A stretch of DNA of 64,000 nucleotides from Rheinheimera oceanensis (GCF_018831085.1 NZ_JAGPNM010000001.1:434001-498000); one strand, 5' to 3'. Shown: positions 1-10,678, counted from the first letter of the stretch. Numbers and translations are program-made. Notes: generated by a model from the sequence alone, not told the origin.

Positions 1-429
1 ATTCATATGCCTGTGCGGGGCACTTTGCGCCAGATGATTTACGTGCCAGGAGAACTCTTCTCGGTTAACCCTTTAACCGCAGAGTGCGTAAAAGATTTAT
101 TTGCGTTGAACGAGCGCGTAGTAACTATTTTCGATACTGAGCTTGGCCCTATGGCATTAGTGCTGGTAGGTGCCACGATAGTTGCCAGTATTGAAACCGT
201 GTGGGCTGGCACGGTAACGCCACCGGCGGGTAAAAATGTGTTTCGCTGGAGCTATCCGGCACATGGCAAAAACGCCATTACGCTGGAAAAAGGTGCCGAG
301 ATGGGTCGCTTTAAACTGGGCTCAACAGTAGTGCTGGCTTTTCCGGCGAACAAACTGCAGTTTTTAGCCGATCAGCAACCTGGTACCGTTACCCGTATGG
401 GTGCGCCTTTTGCTAATACAGCAATTTAA
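1..429 (+). CDS. psd: Phosphatidylserine decarboxylase, C-terminal part (5' end outside window)
   Basis: Converts phosphatidylserine to phosphatidylethanolamine at the inner membrane; it is a pyruvoyl enzyme made by self-cleavage. The reading frame is open from the first base, so the start lies outside the window, and the first residues (I-H-M-P-V) match the conserved HMPV stretch of the family. The cleavage motif L-G-S-T is encoded at about 316-327, close to the C-terminus as expected; the serine becomes the pyruvoyl group of the alpha chain. A glycerophosphodiesterase gene follows on the same strand after a repeat-like spacer, so two phospholipid-linked genes are adjacent. The identification is firm; only about 142 residues are visible. 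Confidence 0.95.
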   Translation: MHMPVRGTLRQMIYVPGELFSVNPLTAECVKDLFALNERVVTIFDTELGPMALVLVGATIVASIETVWAGTVTPPAGKNVFRWSYPAHGKNAITLEKGAEMGRFKLGSTVVLAFPANKLQFLADQQPGTVTRMGAPFANTAI

Positions 430-461
430 AGCTAATCTTCAGCTACGGCGCTTCGAAAACG

Positions 462-568
462 TGAATGCGCCGTATATTTTTTCTGCAACACGCCGTGAAC
501 CCATCCATGGGGGCTCGATTCGGCCATCCTGGCCTGCAACGGTCGCCGAAAAAAATACTCTGCATTCA
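462..568. repeat. Intergenic inverted-repeat element (REP/MITE-like)
   Basis: Arms of about 24 bases at 462-486 and 545-568 are imperfect inverted repeats: the outer 7 bases (TGAATGC / GCATTCA) pair exactly, and T-rich and A-rich inner parts pair with one or two slips. The roughly 58-base centre contains two small palindromic bits, CCATCCATGG and GGCCATCCTGGCC. It fills the psd-gdpD spacer. The layout resembles the dispersed intergenic repeats found in many gammaproteobacterial genomes. Copy number in this genome is unknown; I saw no second copy in the window. Confidence 0.55.
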
Positions 569-611
569 CTTCTGCCAGTTTTATCCCTAACTCTTCTGAA
601 CAGGACCGAAC

Positions 612-1313
612 ATGCAAATCATCGCTCATCGTGGTGCCAGTGGTGAATACCCGGAAAACACCCTATTGGCTATTGGCCAAGCCATAGCTCAGGGTGCTGA
701 CGCTATAGAAATAGACGTATTCGCCGTACAGGGCGAGCTGATTGTTATTCATGATCATCACTTAGCGCGCACCACCAATGGCACAGGCAGTATCTACCAA
801 TACTCTGTAGAGCAACTGCTGCAACTGGATGCCGGCCGTGGCGAGCGCATTCCTACGCTATGGCAGGTATTGCAGTTACTGCAAAACACCAGGCTGTGGC
901 TAAATATTGAATTAAAAGGCGAAAACACCGTAGCACCACTGCTGGCCTTGCTGGATAAAGCACAGCAAGAGCTGCAGTTTGACAGTCAGCGGCTGCTGAT
1001 CTCATCTTTTAACCACCATTTACTTGCCAATCTTAAACTGGCAGAGCCAGAGCTAAAACTTGGCGCACTTACTGCCTGCCTGCCACTTGATTACGCAGCC
1101 TTTGCGCAGCAGTTGCAAGCATACTCGGTAAATTGCGATGTCAGCTTTATTAACCAGGCTTTTGTTGATGATGCTAAAGCACGTGGTTTAAAGGTGTATG
1201 TGTATACTGTGGATCAACCTGACGATCTCAGCCGCCTGCAGCAATACGGCGTAGACGGTATTTTCAGCAATTTCCCGGCCAGAAGCCGGCAACGATTGGC
1301 AGAAAAACGCTAA
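612..1313 (+). CDS. Glycerophosphodiester phosphodiesterase, cytosolic UgpQ type
   Basis: Predicted to hydrolyse glycerophosphodiesters (deacylated phospholipids) to glycerol-3-phosphate and an alcohol. The 233-residue protein has the GDPD TIM-barrel signature: H-R-G at residues 6-8 followed by P-E-N-T at 14-17, the metal-binding E33 and D35 pair (IEID), and the second histidine in I-H-D-H (45-48). There is no signal peptide, which fits the cytosolic UgpQ type rather than periplasmic GlpQ; the length also fits UgpQ (about 250). It starts at an ATG 12 bases after a CTTCTGAA stretch and is followed by a strong bidirectional hairpin terminator. Confidence 0.9.
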   Translation: MQIIAHRGASGEYPENTLLAIGQAIAQGADAIEIDVFAVQGELIVIHDHHLARTTNGTGSIYQYSVEQLLQLDAGRGERIPTLWQVLQLLQNTRLWLNIELKGENTVAPLLALLDKAQQELQFDSQRLLISSFNHHLLANLKLAEPELKLGALTACLPLDYAAFAQQLQAYSVNCDVSFINQAFVDDAKARGLKVYVYTVDQPDDLSRLQQYGVDGIFSNFPARSRQRLAEKR

Positions 1314-1324
1314 CTACATAACGC

Positions 1325-1350
1325 AAAAATCCCGCCGCAGCGGGATTTTT
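1325..1350. terminator. Bidirectional rho-independent terminator
   Basis: AAAAATCCCGC pairs perfectly with GCGGGATTTTT around a CGCA loop, giving A-runs and T-runs on both sides. It lies between the convergent glycerophosphodiesterase and MerC-family genes and can serve both. Confidence 0.9.
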
Positions 1351-1364
1351 ATAAATTTTTTACC

Positions 1365-1754
1365 TTAGTGGTCATGACAGCTTTTACAGCTATTACACAA
1401 CCGCATATTCATCACATGCGCCAACACCACCAGGGATGCACCAACGATCAAAACTGCATGTTCATATTCGTGGCCCCATACATCCCGCTGCCAATATATA
1501 AATACACCTAAAAACAAAGAGTAAAATGGGTATAGCTTGCGGTGATAACGATGAAAACCAATAAACAAAGCAATAAAGCCCAGCACAATAGTAACCAGCA
1601 ACATCACGCGCTCAAAAGCATGATTATGGCCAACGCTAAGGCCCAGCAACGGCAAAACCGGCAGAATGATCGGCAGCATTATGCAATGAATAGCGCAAAG
1701 CGAAGTCACTGTAATACCTACTTTATCAAATACGTTTCTTACTGTTGCTAACAC
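1365..1754 (-). CDS. MerC-family inner-membrane protein, possibly zinc-related
   Basis: A small multi-span membrane protein of the MerC family (mercury-resistance transporter fold; most chromosomal members are not mercury genes). It has the family's Cys-Ala-Ile-His-Cys motif near the N-terminus, about four hydrophobic segments, and a Cys/His-rich tail (CNSCKSCHDH) that could bind metal. I place the start at the GTG at 1754 (129 residues) because it begins just before the conserved V-F-D-K-V-G-I segment. An upstream TTG at 1802 (145 residues) is possible, but it lies inside a Zur-box-like palindrome, which argues that this stretch is promoter. The substrate is unknown; zinc uptake or tolerance is an inference from that site. 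Confidence 0.75.
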   Translation of the reverse strand: MLATVRNVFDKVGITVTSLCAIHCIMLPIILPVLPLLGLSVGHNHAFERVMLLVTIVLGFIALFIGFHRYHRKLYPFYSLFLGVFIYWQRDVWGHEYEHAVLIVGASLVVLAHVMNMRLCNSCKSCHDH

Positions 1755-1782
1755 GTCGCTTACTCTGACAGCTGAAAATGAA

Positions 1783-1805
1783 GAAACGAGATAATATAAC
1801 AAAAC
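1783..1805. promoter_or_regulatory. Candidate Zur (zinc uptake regulator) box
   Basis: This 23-base site matches the enterobacterial Zur palindrome as I remember it at 17 of 23 positions, including the unbroken core ATAATATAACA. It lies about 30 bases upstream of the preferred GTG start of the MerC-family gene and faces priC on the other side. One half-site is weak. The match was made by eye. Confidence 0.45.
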
Positions 1806-1926
1806 GTTTGCTAAAGGAACGGGCTCTGAAAAAAATACCCGTAAAAACGGGCTTTCACTGCAAGTCTGCTGAAGCGGGGCCGGGCTTATGGCATAATAAC
1901 AGCACTTTTTTCAGCTAAGCCGTATT

Positions 1927-2235
1927 ATGGATACTTTACTTAACCAACTCGATGACAACCTAAAAGAGCTGTATCGCAAAGCGCTGGACGCTGATGCACT
2001 GCTGGATAACCTGCAACAGCAAGGCCATGCCAAACACCAGCGTATTTTTGCCGACAATAAGCTATTTAAAGCATCCAGCAACCGCTTTATGCCTTATCTG
2101 GCAGAAACCGCTGAACAGGTTGCCGCCATGCGGCAAAGCCAGCAGTTTAATACTGCAACATTACAACGCGTGGTGCAGCAACTAAAACAGTTACACACTA
2201 CGCTGGCTGAGTTTCGTACTCTGGTAGCAAAATAA
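1927..2235 (+). CDS. PriC-like primosomal replication protein
   Basis: A 102-residue, largely helical protein. PriC restarts stalled replication forks by loading DnaB through interaction with SSB. The segment around residues 38-62 (R-I-F-A-D-N-K-L-F then a run leading to Y-L-A-E) resembles the conserved F-x-x-x-L-F / Y-x-x-E region of short PriC proteins in Alteromonadales, and heptad-like leucines fill the rest. It is shorter than E. coli PriC (about 175 residues), so assignment rests on a limited motif. It begins at an ATG shortly after a TATGGCATAATAAC stretch that could be a -10 element. It is divergent from the MerC-family gene. Confidence 0.6.
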   Translation: MDTLLNQLDDNLKELYRKALDADALLDNLQQQGHAKHQRIFADNKLFKASSNRFMPYLAETAEQVAAMRQSQQFNTATLQRVVQQLKQLHTTLAEFRTLVAK

Positions 2236-2251
2236 AATCAGCACGTATGCA

Positions 2252-2308
2252 AGGGCAACACCAGCTGAAGTTACAGCAGTATTTATCATCACCTAGCTGG
2301 TTTGCCCT
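2252..2308. terminator. Long-stem hairpin between convergent genes
   Basis: AGGGCAACACCAGCT at the left pairs with AGCTGGTTTGCCCT at the right with a single bulge, enclosing a loop of about 28 bases. It lies between priC and the convergent DUF3016 gene. There is no clear T-run, so a transcript-end or stabilising role is inferred from position. Confidence 0.45.
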
Positions 2309-2312
2309 GCAC

Positions 2313-2849
2313 TCAGTTTGTGCTTACTTTGGGCAGTGCTAACGCATACTGCTCAACTTTTGGCTGCAATTCTTTGCTAAACCAATTGTTCAGCATCTGT
2401 TTTTCATAGCGAAACTCTTCGTTGTCATTAACTGAACGTAACGACTGCATAAAGCCCATATCACGCAAGCGCTCTTCACCACTGACAACCTCTTCACCAT
2501 GTTTATCCCGCAGCACATGGGTAAAGCGGATCGCTGGTGAGTAAATATCTTTCACCACCCGTAAAGCATTACCGTTCCTACTGATAAAATAATCCACATC
2601 ACCGGCCAGATCGACGTCAGTTACTGTAACTTCCCATTTATAACCTTCAGGTAACTGGGTTGCCATATCATTGAAAAAGCCGTCAAACTTTTTAATCACT
2701 CTTTCGCGGAACGCTTTACGGCTGTCATTTGCCGGACGAATATCAGTGAATTTTTCCGGGTCTTGCCATTTGATCTGTACCTCACCTGCCTGTACAGCCC
2801 CTGTGCTAAGCACTATAGCTAAACCGCATAACAATATAGTTGTACGCAT
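2313..2849 (-). CDS. DUF3016 family secreted protein
   Basis: A 178-residue protein of unknown function, recognisable as DUF3016 from the pattern V-x-W-x-D-P-E-K-F-T-D-I-R near the mature N-terminus and the central V-x-D-V-D-L-A-G-D segment. It has a typical signal peptide ending V-Q-A-G, so it should act in the periplasm. I chose the ATG at 2849 because a good ribosome site (GGAGA) lies just upstream and the signal peptide begins there; longer in-frame versions would bury the signal. It stands alone with its own promoter region of about 220 bases shared with the end of groEL. No catalytic residues are evident. Confidence 0.8.
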   Translation of the reverse strand: MRTTILLCGLAIVLSTGAVQAGEVQIKWQDPEKFTDIRPANDSRKAFRERVIKKFDGFFNDMATQLPEGYKWEVTVTDVDLAGDVDYFISRNGNALRVVKDIYSPAIRFTHVLRDKHGEEVVSGEERLRDMGFMQSLRSVNDNEEFRYEKQMLNNWFSKELQPKVEQYALALPKVSTN

Positions 2850-3011
2850 CGTTTGTCTCCTGTACCAATGGCCAGTTGTAACCACTTTAGTTAGAGCCGC
2901 CAGCCGGTAATAAGTTTACTCAACACTAGTAACTATAGCCTTGATCAGTATCTGAATGCTGTAGCCTTTTGTATAAAAATGTAGCCAGTTACAATAAAAG
3001 CAACACCGGTA

Positions 3012-3044
3012 AAAAACAAAACCCCGGCATAAAGCCGGGGTTTT
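3012..3044 (-). terminator. Terminator of groESL
   Basis: AAAACCCCGGC pairs with GCCGGGGTTTT around a five-base loop. Read on the minus strand it is followed by TTTTGTTTTTT, giving a strong intrinsic terminator about 25 bases after the groEL stop. Confidence 0.92.
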
Positions 3045-3070
3045 CTGGTAAGTAGGCACTTACACTTTTA

Positions 3071-4729
<1,659 letters not shown>

Positions 4730-4756
4730 TTAATCGTTGTAAGGTTTACGGAAAAA

Positions 4757-5047
4757 TTAATCCAGAATTACACCTAAGATATTGTCTTCTTTGGTGATCA
4801 CATATTCCTGACCATCAATTTTTTCTGTGCGCTCTACATAAGCACCAAACAGCACCTTGTCACCAACTTTAACGTCTAACGGCTTAACATCGCCGTTATC
4901 TAAAATACGGCCCAAGCCAACCGCAACCACTTCACCGCGGGTAGATTTTTCCGCTGAAGCGCCCGTTAAGACTATGCCACCAGCTGATTTGCTTTCAGCC
5001 TCTAAACGTTTGATGATGACACGATCATGTAATGGACGAATATTCAT
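4757..5047 (-). CDS. groES: Co-chaperonin GroES
   Basis: The 10-kDa heptameric lid of the GroEL chamber. The 96-residue protein starts [10 protein letters not shown] and contains the mobile loop (around residues 17-32, S-A-G-G-I-V-L-T) that docks on GroEL. It is the first gene of the groESL operon. A GGAGATAG-type ribosome site precedes the ATG, and a sigma-32 promoter lies 58-90 bases upstream. Confidence 0.99.
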   Translation of the reverse strand: MNIRPLHDRVIIKRLEAESKSAGGIVLTGASAEKSTRGEVVAVGLGRILDNGDVKPLDVKVGDKVLFGAYVERTEKIDGQEYVITKEDNILGVILD

Positions 5048-5104
5048 GCTCTATCTCCTAAAGCTATTTTGTGTTTTAACATGGGTGTTAAATTGTCTGC
5101 CGGG

Positions 5105-5137
5105 TATATGGGGCACTGCAGAAAAAAATCCAAGGGG
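5105..5137 (-). promoter_or_regulatory. Sigma-32 heat-shock promoter of groESL
   Basis: Read on the minus strand the region has CCCCTTGGAT (-35) then 14 bases then CCCCATATA (-10), which matches the RpoH consensus (CTTGAAA, 11-16 bases, CCCCATnTA) with a perfect -10 element. The expected transcript start is near 5097, about 50 bases before the groES ATG. No CIRCE operator was seen, as expected in gammaproteobacteria. Confidence 0.85.
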
Positions 5138-5340
5138 TAAAGCGAAAATTTCTTAATTGCTGCTTAAAGCAAACCGATTAAATTTACCGCTATTGAAATA
5201 AACTGTTCCCGGCGCAGGTCTGTACCGGGGTGACAATAGTCGCGTTGATAAAGCCGTATAGCGGCTATCAGCGTATAGTAAGCTCATGTTAGTGTAATAC
5301 CATAACAACGCGGTGGGCGTTTAAGAGGAAATATAAGCTG

Positions 5341-7113
5341 ATGTATAAAGTCTTTGTTCTGCCATTTTTACTCTGGTTTGCGTTGCTGGCGCCAGCCTCT
5401 GCCCAGCAAAACTCGGTACTCAATAGCCTGCTCAACGCCAATGATAACTTTTTGCCGGTAGAGCAGGCATTTGAGTTTGATTTTGTGCAAAAGCAAAATG
5501 AGCTGATCGTCAGTTGGACAATCGCCGACGGTTATTATCTGTATAAAGATAAAATAAAACTGGGAGGCATCGCGGTCAGTTTCTCTCACCCCAGCTATCC
5601 GGCCAGCATGCAGATAGAAGATGAGTTTTTCGGCGTATCTCAGGTGTATTTTCATCAGTTAACCCTGCGCATTCCGTTAACGGATGTCAGCGAAGATGCG
5701 GTATTTAAAATTCAGTATATGGGCTGTGCCGAAGCCGGTTTATGCTATCCTCCGGTAACCAAAGAGCTGCCGCTAATTCCCCTTAACGCGGAGCAACCCA
5801 CTGCAGCCACCCCTGGCAGCTTAGCTAACCAGAGCACCGCGCCGGTATCCAGCCAGAATACTCTTGCCGCAAAATTGAGCGATGGTGCAGGCCTGGTAAC
5901 ACTGGCCGGTTTCTTTTTACTTGGTTTGGGCCTGGCGTTTACGCCATGCGTATTTCCAATGTACCCCATTTTAACCAGTATTATCGTTGGCCAGGGCAAG
6001 CAGTTATCCAGCAAGCGTGCTTTTACGCTGTCGTTTTCTTATGTACAGGGCATGGCTATTACTTATTCGGCTCTGGGTTTAGTGGTGGCCAGTTTAGGCG
6101 TGCGGTTTCAGGGTTATATGCAGCACCCGGCAGTACTCATTGTTGCCAGTGTTATTTTTGTGCTGCTGGCACTGGCGATGTTTGGCGTATTTAATCTGAC
6201 ACTGCCCTCCAGCTGGCAGGAAAAAATCAGCAGCGTGAGCAACAAGCAGCAAGGCGGCTCGCACAAAGGTGCCTTTACCATGGGTGCACTGTCTGGCCTT
6301 ATCGCCTCGCCCTGCACCACAGCGCCATTGTCGGCAGCGCTGTTGTACGTAGCACAAAGCGGTGACTTATTGCTGGGCGCGGTTACGCTGTATATTTTAA
6401 GCTTGGGTATGGGCCTGCCGCTGCTTATTCTGGGTAGCTCTGGCGGTAAACTGCTGCCCAAAGCCGGTAACTGGATGAATGCGGTAAAAGCCACATTCGG
6501 CTTCCTGCTGTTGGCGGTACCGCTTATTTTGCTGGAGCGGATGCTGCCGTTCAGTTATATCCTGGTTATTGGTAGTTTGCTGTTACTCAGCTTTATTATT
6601 TATTTGTATCGTATGATGTTCAGCTTGCAAAATAACAGTGCCAAAGCGGTTATTTTAATACTGGCTCAATTGCTGCTTAGCGCAGCGTTATACCTGAACC
6701 TGAAACATTGGTGGCCAGCTACAGAACAAACAGCCGCCGTTACGCAACAACAGCAGGCAGGTTTTGAACTGGTGAGCTCACTGGAAGAACTGCAGCAGAA
6801 AATTGCCACCAGTGAAGGCCGCTACACTCTGGTAGACTTGTATGCCGACTGGTGTATTGCCTGTAAAGAGTTTGAGCATTTAACCTTTCCCAAAGCTGAA
6901 GTGCAGGCCCAAATGCAGCAGATGCAGCTGATTAAGGTAGACGTAACCAGGATGACACGTAAAGATCAGGCACTGTTGGACAATTATCAGGTGTTGGGCC
7001 TGCCCACCCTGCTGTTTTTCAGCCCGCAAGGTGAAGAAATAAGTACAGCCCGGGTGACCGGCTTTATGAACGCCACCGACTTTGCTGCCCATTTGAAACA
7101 ACTGCAACAGTAA
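5341..7113 (+). CDS. dsbD: Thiol:disulfide interchange protein DsbD
   Basis: Carries electrons from cytoplasmic thioredoxin across the inner membrane to periplasmic DsbC, DsbG and CcmG. All three modules and all six redox cysteines are present: a signal peptide (1-21), the N-terminal domain with C129 and C135 (CAEAGLC), the eight-span membrane domain with C203 (TPCVFP) and C325 (SPCTTAP), and a C-terminal thioredoxin domain with W-C-I-A-C at 504-508. The 590 residues match the usual length. GAGG about 11 bases before the ATG is the likely ribosome site. In the 200 bases upstream a hairpin (5244-5272) could fold in the leader; its role is unknown. Confidence 0.97.
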   Translation: MYKVFVLPFLLWFALLAPASAQQNSVLNSLLNANDNFLPVEQAFEFDFVQKQNELIVSWTIADGYYLYKDKIKLGGIAVSFSHPSYPASMQIEDEFFGVSQVYFHQLTLRIPLTDVSEDAVFKIQYMGCAEAGLCYPPVTKELPLIPLNAEQPTAATPGSLANQSTAPVSSQNTLAAKLSDGAGLVTLAGFFLLGLGLAFTPCVFPMYPILTSIIVGQGKQLSSKRAFTLSFSYVQGMAITYSALGLVVASLGVRFQGYMQHPAVLIVASVIFVLLALAMFGVFNLTLPSSWQEKISSVSNKQQGGSHKGAFTMGALSGLIASPCTTAPLSAALLYVAQSGDLLLGAVTLYILSLGMGLPLLILGSSGGKLLPKAGNWMNAVKATFGFLLLAVPLILLERMLPFSYILVIGSLLLLSFIIYLYRMMFSLQNNSAKAVILILAQLLLSAALYLNLKHWWPATEQTAAVTQQQQAGFELVSSLEELQQKIATSEGRYTLVDLYADWCIACKEFEHLTFPKAEVQAQMQQMQLIKVDVTRMTRKDQALLDNYQVLGLPTLLFFSPQGEEISTARVTGFMNATDFAAHLKQLQQ

Positions 7114-7333
7114 ACTTCGTGCGGTGCTTTTAACCGGCACCGCCTACTGCCAACTGTGTTCTGGCTGATAAGACCAGTATTTTGCTGCCATTTGTCACGA
7201 TTTCACTATAATAAGGCGCTATTGTTAAGCCAACGGCACTGCTTGCTGGCAAATTTTGGCAAACAGATGCAATTATCCGTTAGCTTTGGCAAGATAGGGC
7301 CGGATCAAAACAATTAGCGGGAATAACGCACAA

Positions 7334-7789
7334 ATGGCGGCAACTTATCGAATTTTAGTGTTGAATGGCCCTAACCTGAATATGCTGGGTGTGCGCGAGC
7401 CAACAGTATATGGCAGTGCCACCTTGCAGGATATTATTACCGGCCTGACGGAACAGGCAGCGGCAAAAGGTGTCGAACTGACACATTTACAATCTAATGC
7501 CGAGCACGAACTGGTGACTGCTATTCAACAAAGCCTGGGCAAACAGGATTATATTCTAATTAATCCCGGTGCTTTTACCCATACCAGTGTCGCTATTCGC
7601 GATGCGCTGCTGGCGGTGGCCGTTCCTTTTATTGAAGTGCATTTATCTAATGTGCACGCGCGCGAAAGTTTTCGCCGGCACTCATATTTATCTGATATCG
7701 CCAAAGGGGTGATCTGTGGCCTTGGTGCCAGAGGTTACCACTACGCACTTGATGCGGCGGTAGCAGCGTTACAAACAACCAAACAGTAA
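7334..7789 (+). CDS. aroQ: 3-dehydroquinate dehydratase, type II
   Basis: Catalyses the third step of the shikimate pathway (3-dehydroquinate to 3-dehydroshikimate). The 151-residue protein has the type II signatures: N-G-P-N-L-N-M-L-G at 11-19, the flexible-lid arginine R21 and tyrosine Y26, the N-P-G-A-F-T-H-T-S loop, and E-V-H-L-S-N. It is placed directly ahead of accB-accC, the widely conserved aroQ-accBC arrangement, with a 22-base gap suggesting one transcript. A TATAAT at 7207-7212 lies in the long upstream spacer, but I could not find a well-placed -35. Confidence 0.98.
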   Translation: MAATYRILVLNGPNLNMLGVREPTVYGSATLQDIITGLTEQAAAKGVELTHLQSNAEHELVTAIQQSLGKQDYILINPGAFTHTSVAIRDALLAVAVPFIEVHLSNVHARESFRRHSYLSDIAKGVICGLGARGYHYALDAAVAALQTTKQ

Positions 7790-7811
7790 TAACTAATCAG
7801 GCTAAAAAGAC

Positions 7812-8282
7812 ATGGATATTAGAAAGATTAAAAAATTGATCGAGCTGTTAGAAGAATCTGGCATTAACGAGCTTGAAATCACCGAAGGTGAAGAATCGGT
7901 TCGTATTAGCCGTAACGGCCCTACTCCGCAATATGCCCCCATGCAGCACTATGCTCCGGCACCACAACAATATGCACCGGCAGCTGCGCCGGCCCCAGCG
8001 GCTGCACCCGTTGCAACTGCTGCAGCCGAAGCGCCAAAAGCCATCAGTGGCCATATTATGAAATCGCCAATGGTAGGCTCTTTCTACCGTGCAGCATCAC
8101 CAACAGCTAAAGCCTTTGTTGAAGTAGGCCAGAGCGTTAAAGTTGGCGATACATTATGTATTGTTGAAGCAATGAAAATGATGAACCAGATCCAGTCTGA
8201 CAAGGCCGGTGTGATCAAAGAAATTCTGGTAGAAAACGGCGAGCCGGTTGAATTTGACCAGCCACTCTTTGTGATTGAATAA
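7812..8282 (+). CDS. accB: Biotin carboxyl carrier protein of acetyl-CoA carboxylase
   Basis: Carries biotin between the carboxylase (AccC) and the transferase (AccAD) in the first committed step of fatty-acid synthesis. The 156 residues contain an N-terminal helical segment, a flexible Ala/Pro-rich linker (about 42-75) and a C-terminal biotinyl domain with the E-A-M-K-M motif; K122 is the biotinylation site. It lies between aroQ and accC, 16 bases ahead of the latter. Confidence 0.98.
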   Translation: MDIRKIKKLIELLEESGINELEITEGEESVRISRNGPTPQYAPMQHYAPAPQQYAPAAAPAPAAAPVATAAAEAPKAISGHIMKSPMVGSFYRAASPTAKAFVEVGQSVKVGDTLCIVEAMKMMNQIQSDKAGVIKEILVENGEPVEFDQPLFVIE

Positions 8283-8298
8283 CGCAAAAGGCAGACTG

Positions 8299-9642
8299 AT
8301 GCTAGAAAAAGTACTGATTGCCAACCGCGGCGAAATTGCACTGCGTATTTTACGCGCGTGTAAAGAGCTGGGCATAAAAACGGTAGCCGTGCACTCTACG
8401 GTAGACCGTAATTTAAAACACGTGCTGCTGGCCGATGAAACCATTTGTATCGGCCCCGCTGCATCACCGCAAAGCTATTTAAATATACCGGCGCTGATTG
8501 CTGCAGCTGAAGTAACCAACGCGCAGGCAATTCATCCTGGCTATGGCTTTTTAGCCGAGCGCGCTGATTTTGCCCAGCAGGTAGAAGAAAGCGGCCTGGT
8601 GTTTATTGGCCCGCACCCGGATTCTATCCGCTTAATGGGCGATAAAGTGTCAGCCATTGAGGCGATGAAAAAAGCCGGTGTACCTTGTGTGCCTGGCTCT
8701 GACGGCGCTGTAGGCGACGATCCGGCCACTAATATGGTTATTGCCAAACGCATTGGCTACCCAATCATCGTTAAAGCCGCTGGCGGCGGTGGTGGCCGTG
8801 GTATGCGTGTGGTGCGCAGCGAAGAAGAACTGGTTAGCTCTATCGAGATGACCAAAGCCGAAGCCAAAGCTGCCTTTGGTAACGATATGGTGTACATGGA
8901 GAAATTCCTGGAAAACCCGCGCCATATTGAAATTCAGGTATTAGCCGATGGCCAGGGCAATGCTATTCACTTAGGTGAGCGTGACTGTTCTATGCAGCGC
9001 CGCCATCAGAAAGTGGTAGAAGAAGCACCGGCACCTGGCATTACGCCGGAACTGCGTGCTTTTATCGGTGGCCGCTGTGTTGATGCCTGTAAAGTCATGA
9101 ATTACCGCGGTGCCGGTACTTTTGAGTTCCTGTTTGAAAACGGCGAGTTCTTCTTTATTGAAATGAACACCCGTATTCAGGTAGAGCACCCTGTTACCGA
9201 GATGATCACTGGTGTTGACCTGATTAAAGAGCAGCTGCGTATTGCCTCTGGCATGCCAATGACGATTAAACAGGAAGATATCATTATTCGCGGTCATGCC
9301 GTCGAGTGTCGTATCAATGCTGAAGATCCGGTTACCTTTATCCCGTCGCCGGGTAAAATTACCCGTTTCCATCCGGCCGGTGGTAACGGTATCCGCTGGG
9401 ATTCACATATTTACGCCGATTACACTGTACCGCCCAACTATGACTCTATGGTAGGCAAGCTGATCACCTACGGTGAAACCCGCGATATCGCTATTGCCCG
9501 GATGCGTAATGCGCTGGACGAACTGCTGGTAGACGGCATTAAAACCAATATCCCGTTGCATAAAGACATTATGCGTGATGCAGGTTTCTGTAAAGGTGGT
9601 ACTAATATCCACTATTTAGAGAAAAAGCTGGGTATTAAGTAA
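8299..9642 (+). CDS. accC: Biotin carboxylase subunit of acetyl-CoA carboxylase
   Basis: ATP-grasp enzyme that carboxylates the biotin on AccB. I start it at the ATG at 8299 (447 residues), giving the canonical [14 protein letters not shown]; an in-frame ATG at 8275 would overlap the end of accB. Visible motifs are the glycine-rich ATP loop ([10 protein letters not shown]), E-R-D-C-S-x-Q-R-R-x-Q-K and the active-site M-N-T-R-I-Q-V-E-H. The gene ends shortly before a strong terminator. Confidence 0.98.
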   Translation: MLEKVLIANRGEIALRILRACKELGIKTVAVHSTVDRNLKHVLLADETICIGPAASPQSYLNIPALIAAAEVTNAQAIHPGYGFLAERADFAQQVEESGLVFIGPHPDSIRLMGDKVSAIEAMKKAGVPCVPGSDGAVGDDPATNMVIAKRIGYPIIVKAAGGGGGRGMRVVRSEEELVSSIEMTKAEAKAAFGNDMVYMEKFLENPRHIEIQVLADGQGNAIHLGERDCSMQRRHQKVVEEAPAPGITPELRAFIGGRCVDACKVMNYRGAGTFEFLFENGEFFFIEMNTRIQVEHPVTEMITGVDLIKEQLRIASGMPMTIKQEDIIIRGHAVECRINAEDPVTFIPSPGKITRFHPAGGNGIRWDSHIYADYTVPPNYDSMVGKLITYGETRDIAIARMRNALDELLVDGIKTNIPLHKDIMRDAGFCKGGTNIHYLEKKLGIK

Positions 9643-9661
9643 GCCTGAGCTTACACAGATT

Positions 9662-9685
9662 AAAGGCCGCTTTTGCGGCCTTTTT
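9662..9685 (+). terminator. Terminator after accC
   Basis: AAAGGCCGC pairs with GCGGCCTTT around TTTT, followed by a T-run. The extended -10 of the next gene starts at its last base. Confidence 0.9.
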
Positions 9686-9693
9686 GCTATAAT
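9685..9693 (+). promoter_or_regulatory. Extended -10 promoter element for prmA
   Basis: TGCTATAAT is a perfect extended -10, placed about 30 bases before the prmA ATG and directly abutting the accC terminator. No recognisable -35 is present, as is common for extended -10 promoters. Confidence 0.6.
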
Positions 9694-9722
9694 GCGGCAA
9701 ATTTTTATAAGCGAGACTGACT

Positions 9723-10610
9723 ATGCCCTGGATCCAACTGCGCGTTAACACCAACGAAGAAAAAGCCGAACAAGTCAGCGATATGCTGATGGGCTGGGGC
9801 GCTCAGGCCGTTAGTTTTGTTGATGCACAAGACACCCCGATTTACGAGCCAATGCCCGGCGAAGTGATTTACTGGACCAATACCGTAGTAGTGGGCCTGT
9901 TTGATGCTGAGCATCCGATGGATAAGGTGGTAACACAGCTGCAGCAGGTGTCCTTTTTTAAAGACGGTGTCGATTACAAGCTGGAACAGTTAGAAGATAA
10001 AGACTGGGAGCGCGAATGGATGGATAACTTCCATCCGATTAAATTCGGCAGCCGCTTATGGGTATGCCCCAGCTGGCGTGATATCCCGGATCCGACAGCA
10101 GTAAACGTCATGTTAGACCCTGGCCTGGCTTTTGGTACCGGCACCCACCCCACTACTGCGTTATGTATGCAGTGGCTGGATGCTACTATTCAACCGCAGC
10201 AGACCGTGGTCGATTTTGGCTGTGGCTCCGGCATTCTGGGCATTGCCGCATTAAAGCTTGGTGCCAAACGGGTAATCGGTGTCGACATTGACCCGCAGGC
10301 AATAGAAGCCAGTACGGCCAACGCCAAACGCAATAATGTCGAAGGCCAGATAGAACTGTATTTACCCAAAGACCAGCCAAGTGATTTTCAGGCCGATGTC
10401 GTCGTAGCCAATATTCTCGCCGGGCCGCTGGCCGAATTAAAAGCCGTGATCAGCAGCTATGTTAAACCCGGTGGTAAACTGGCGCTGTCAGGCATTTTAG
10501 AAAGCCAGGCACAAAGTGTAATAGACGCTTACAGCGATGAGTTCAGCTTTGACCCAATAGCCGTGCAGGAAGAATGGGTGCGCCTGAGTGCACAAAAACA
10601 TGGCGGCTAG
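9723..10610 (+). CDS. prmA: Ribosomal protein L11 methyltransferase
   Basis: Trimethylates several amino groups of ribosomal protein L11 using S-adenosylmethionine. The 295-residue protein has the N-terminal substrate domain (about 1-60), the linker region with [15 protein letters not shown] at 131-145 and the SAM-binding D-F-G-C-G-S-G at 164-170. In many gammaproteobacteria dusB and fis follow prmA; here a convergent gene follows instead. The stop codon is inside a terminator hairpin. Confidence 0.97.
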   Translation: MPWIQLRVNTNEEKAEQVSDMLMGWGAQAVSFVDAQDTPIYEPMPGEVIYWTNTVVVGLFDAEHPMDKVVTQLQQVSFFKDGVDYKLEQLEDKDWEREWMDNFHPIKFGSRLWVCPSWRDIPDPTAVNVMLDPGLAFGTGTHPTTALCMQWLDATIQPQQTVVDFGCGSGILGIAALKLGAKRVIGVDIDPQAIEASTANAKRNNVEGQIELYLPKDQPSDFQADVVVANILAGPLAELKAVISSYVKPGGKLALSGILESQAQSVIDAYSDEFSFDPIAVQEEWVRLSAQKHGG

Positions 10611-10628
10611 TGTAAATTAGCCGCCATG
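10599..10628. terminator. Terminator hairpin overlapping the prmA stop
   Basis: CATGGCGGCTA pairs perfectly with TAGCCGCCATG around an eight-base loop. The prmA TAG stop is in the left arm. On the minus strand it is followed by a T-run, so it best terminates the convergent hydrolase gene. Confidence 0.75.
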
Positions 10629-10678
10629 CTGAGAATTTATGGGCAGGCAACAACATAACCGGGGGGCTATGTTAAACG

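Noticed and set aside
432..629. 65-residue open frame on the minus strand across the psd-gdpD spacer
   Set aside because: It lies over the inverted-repeat element and has the look of a chance translation of a dispersed repeat.
7182..7212. TTGCTG and TATAAT as an aroQ promoter
   Set aside because: Spacing is 19 bases and the -35 is poor; the TATAAT is noted but not listed as a promoter.
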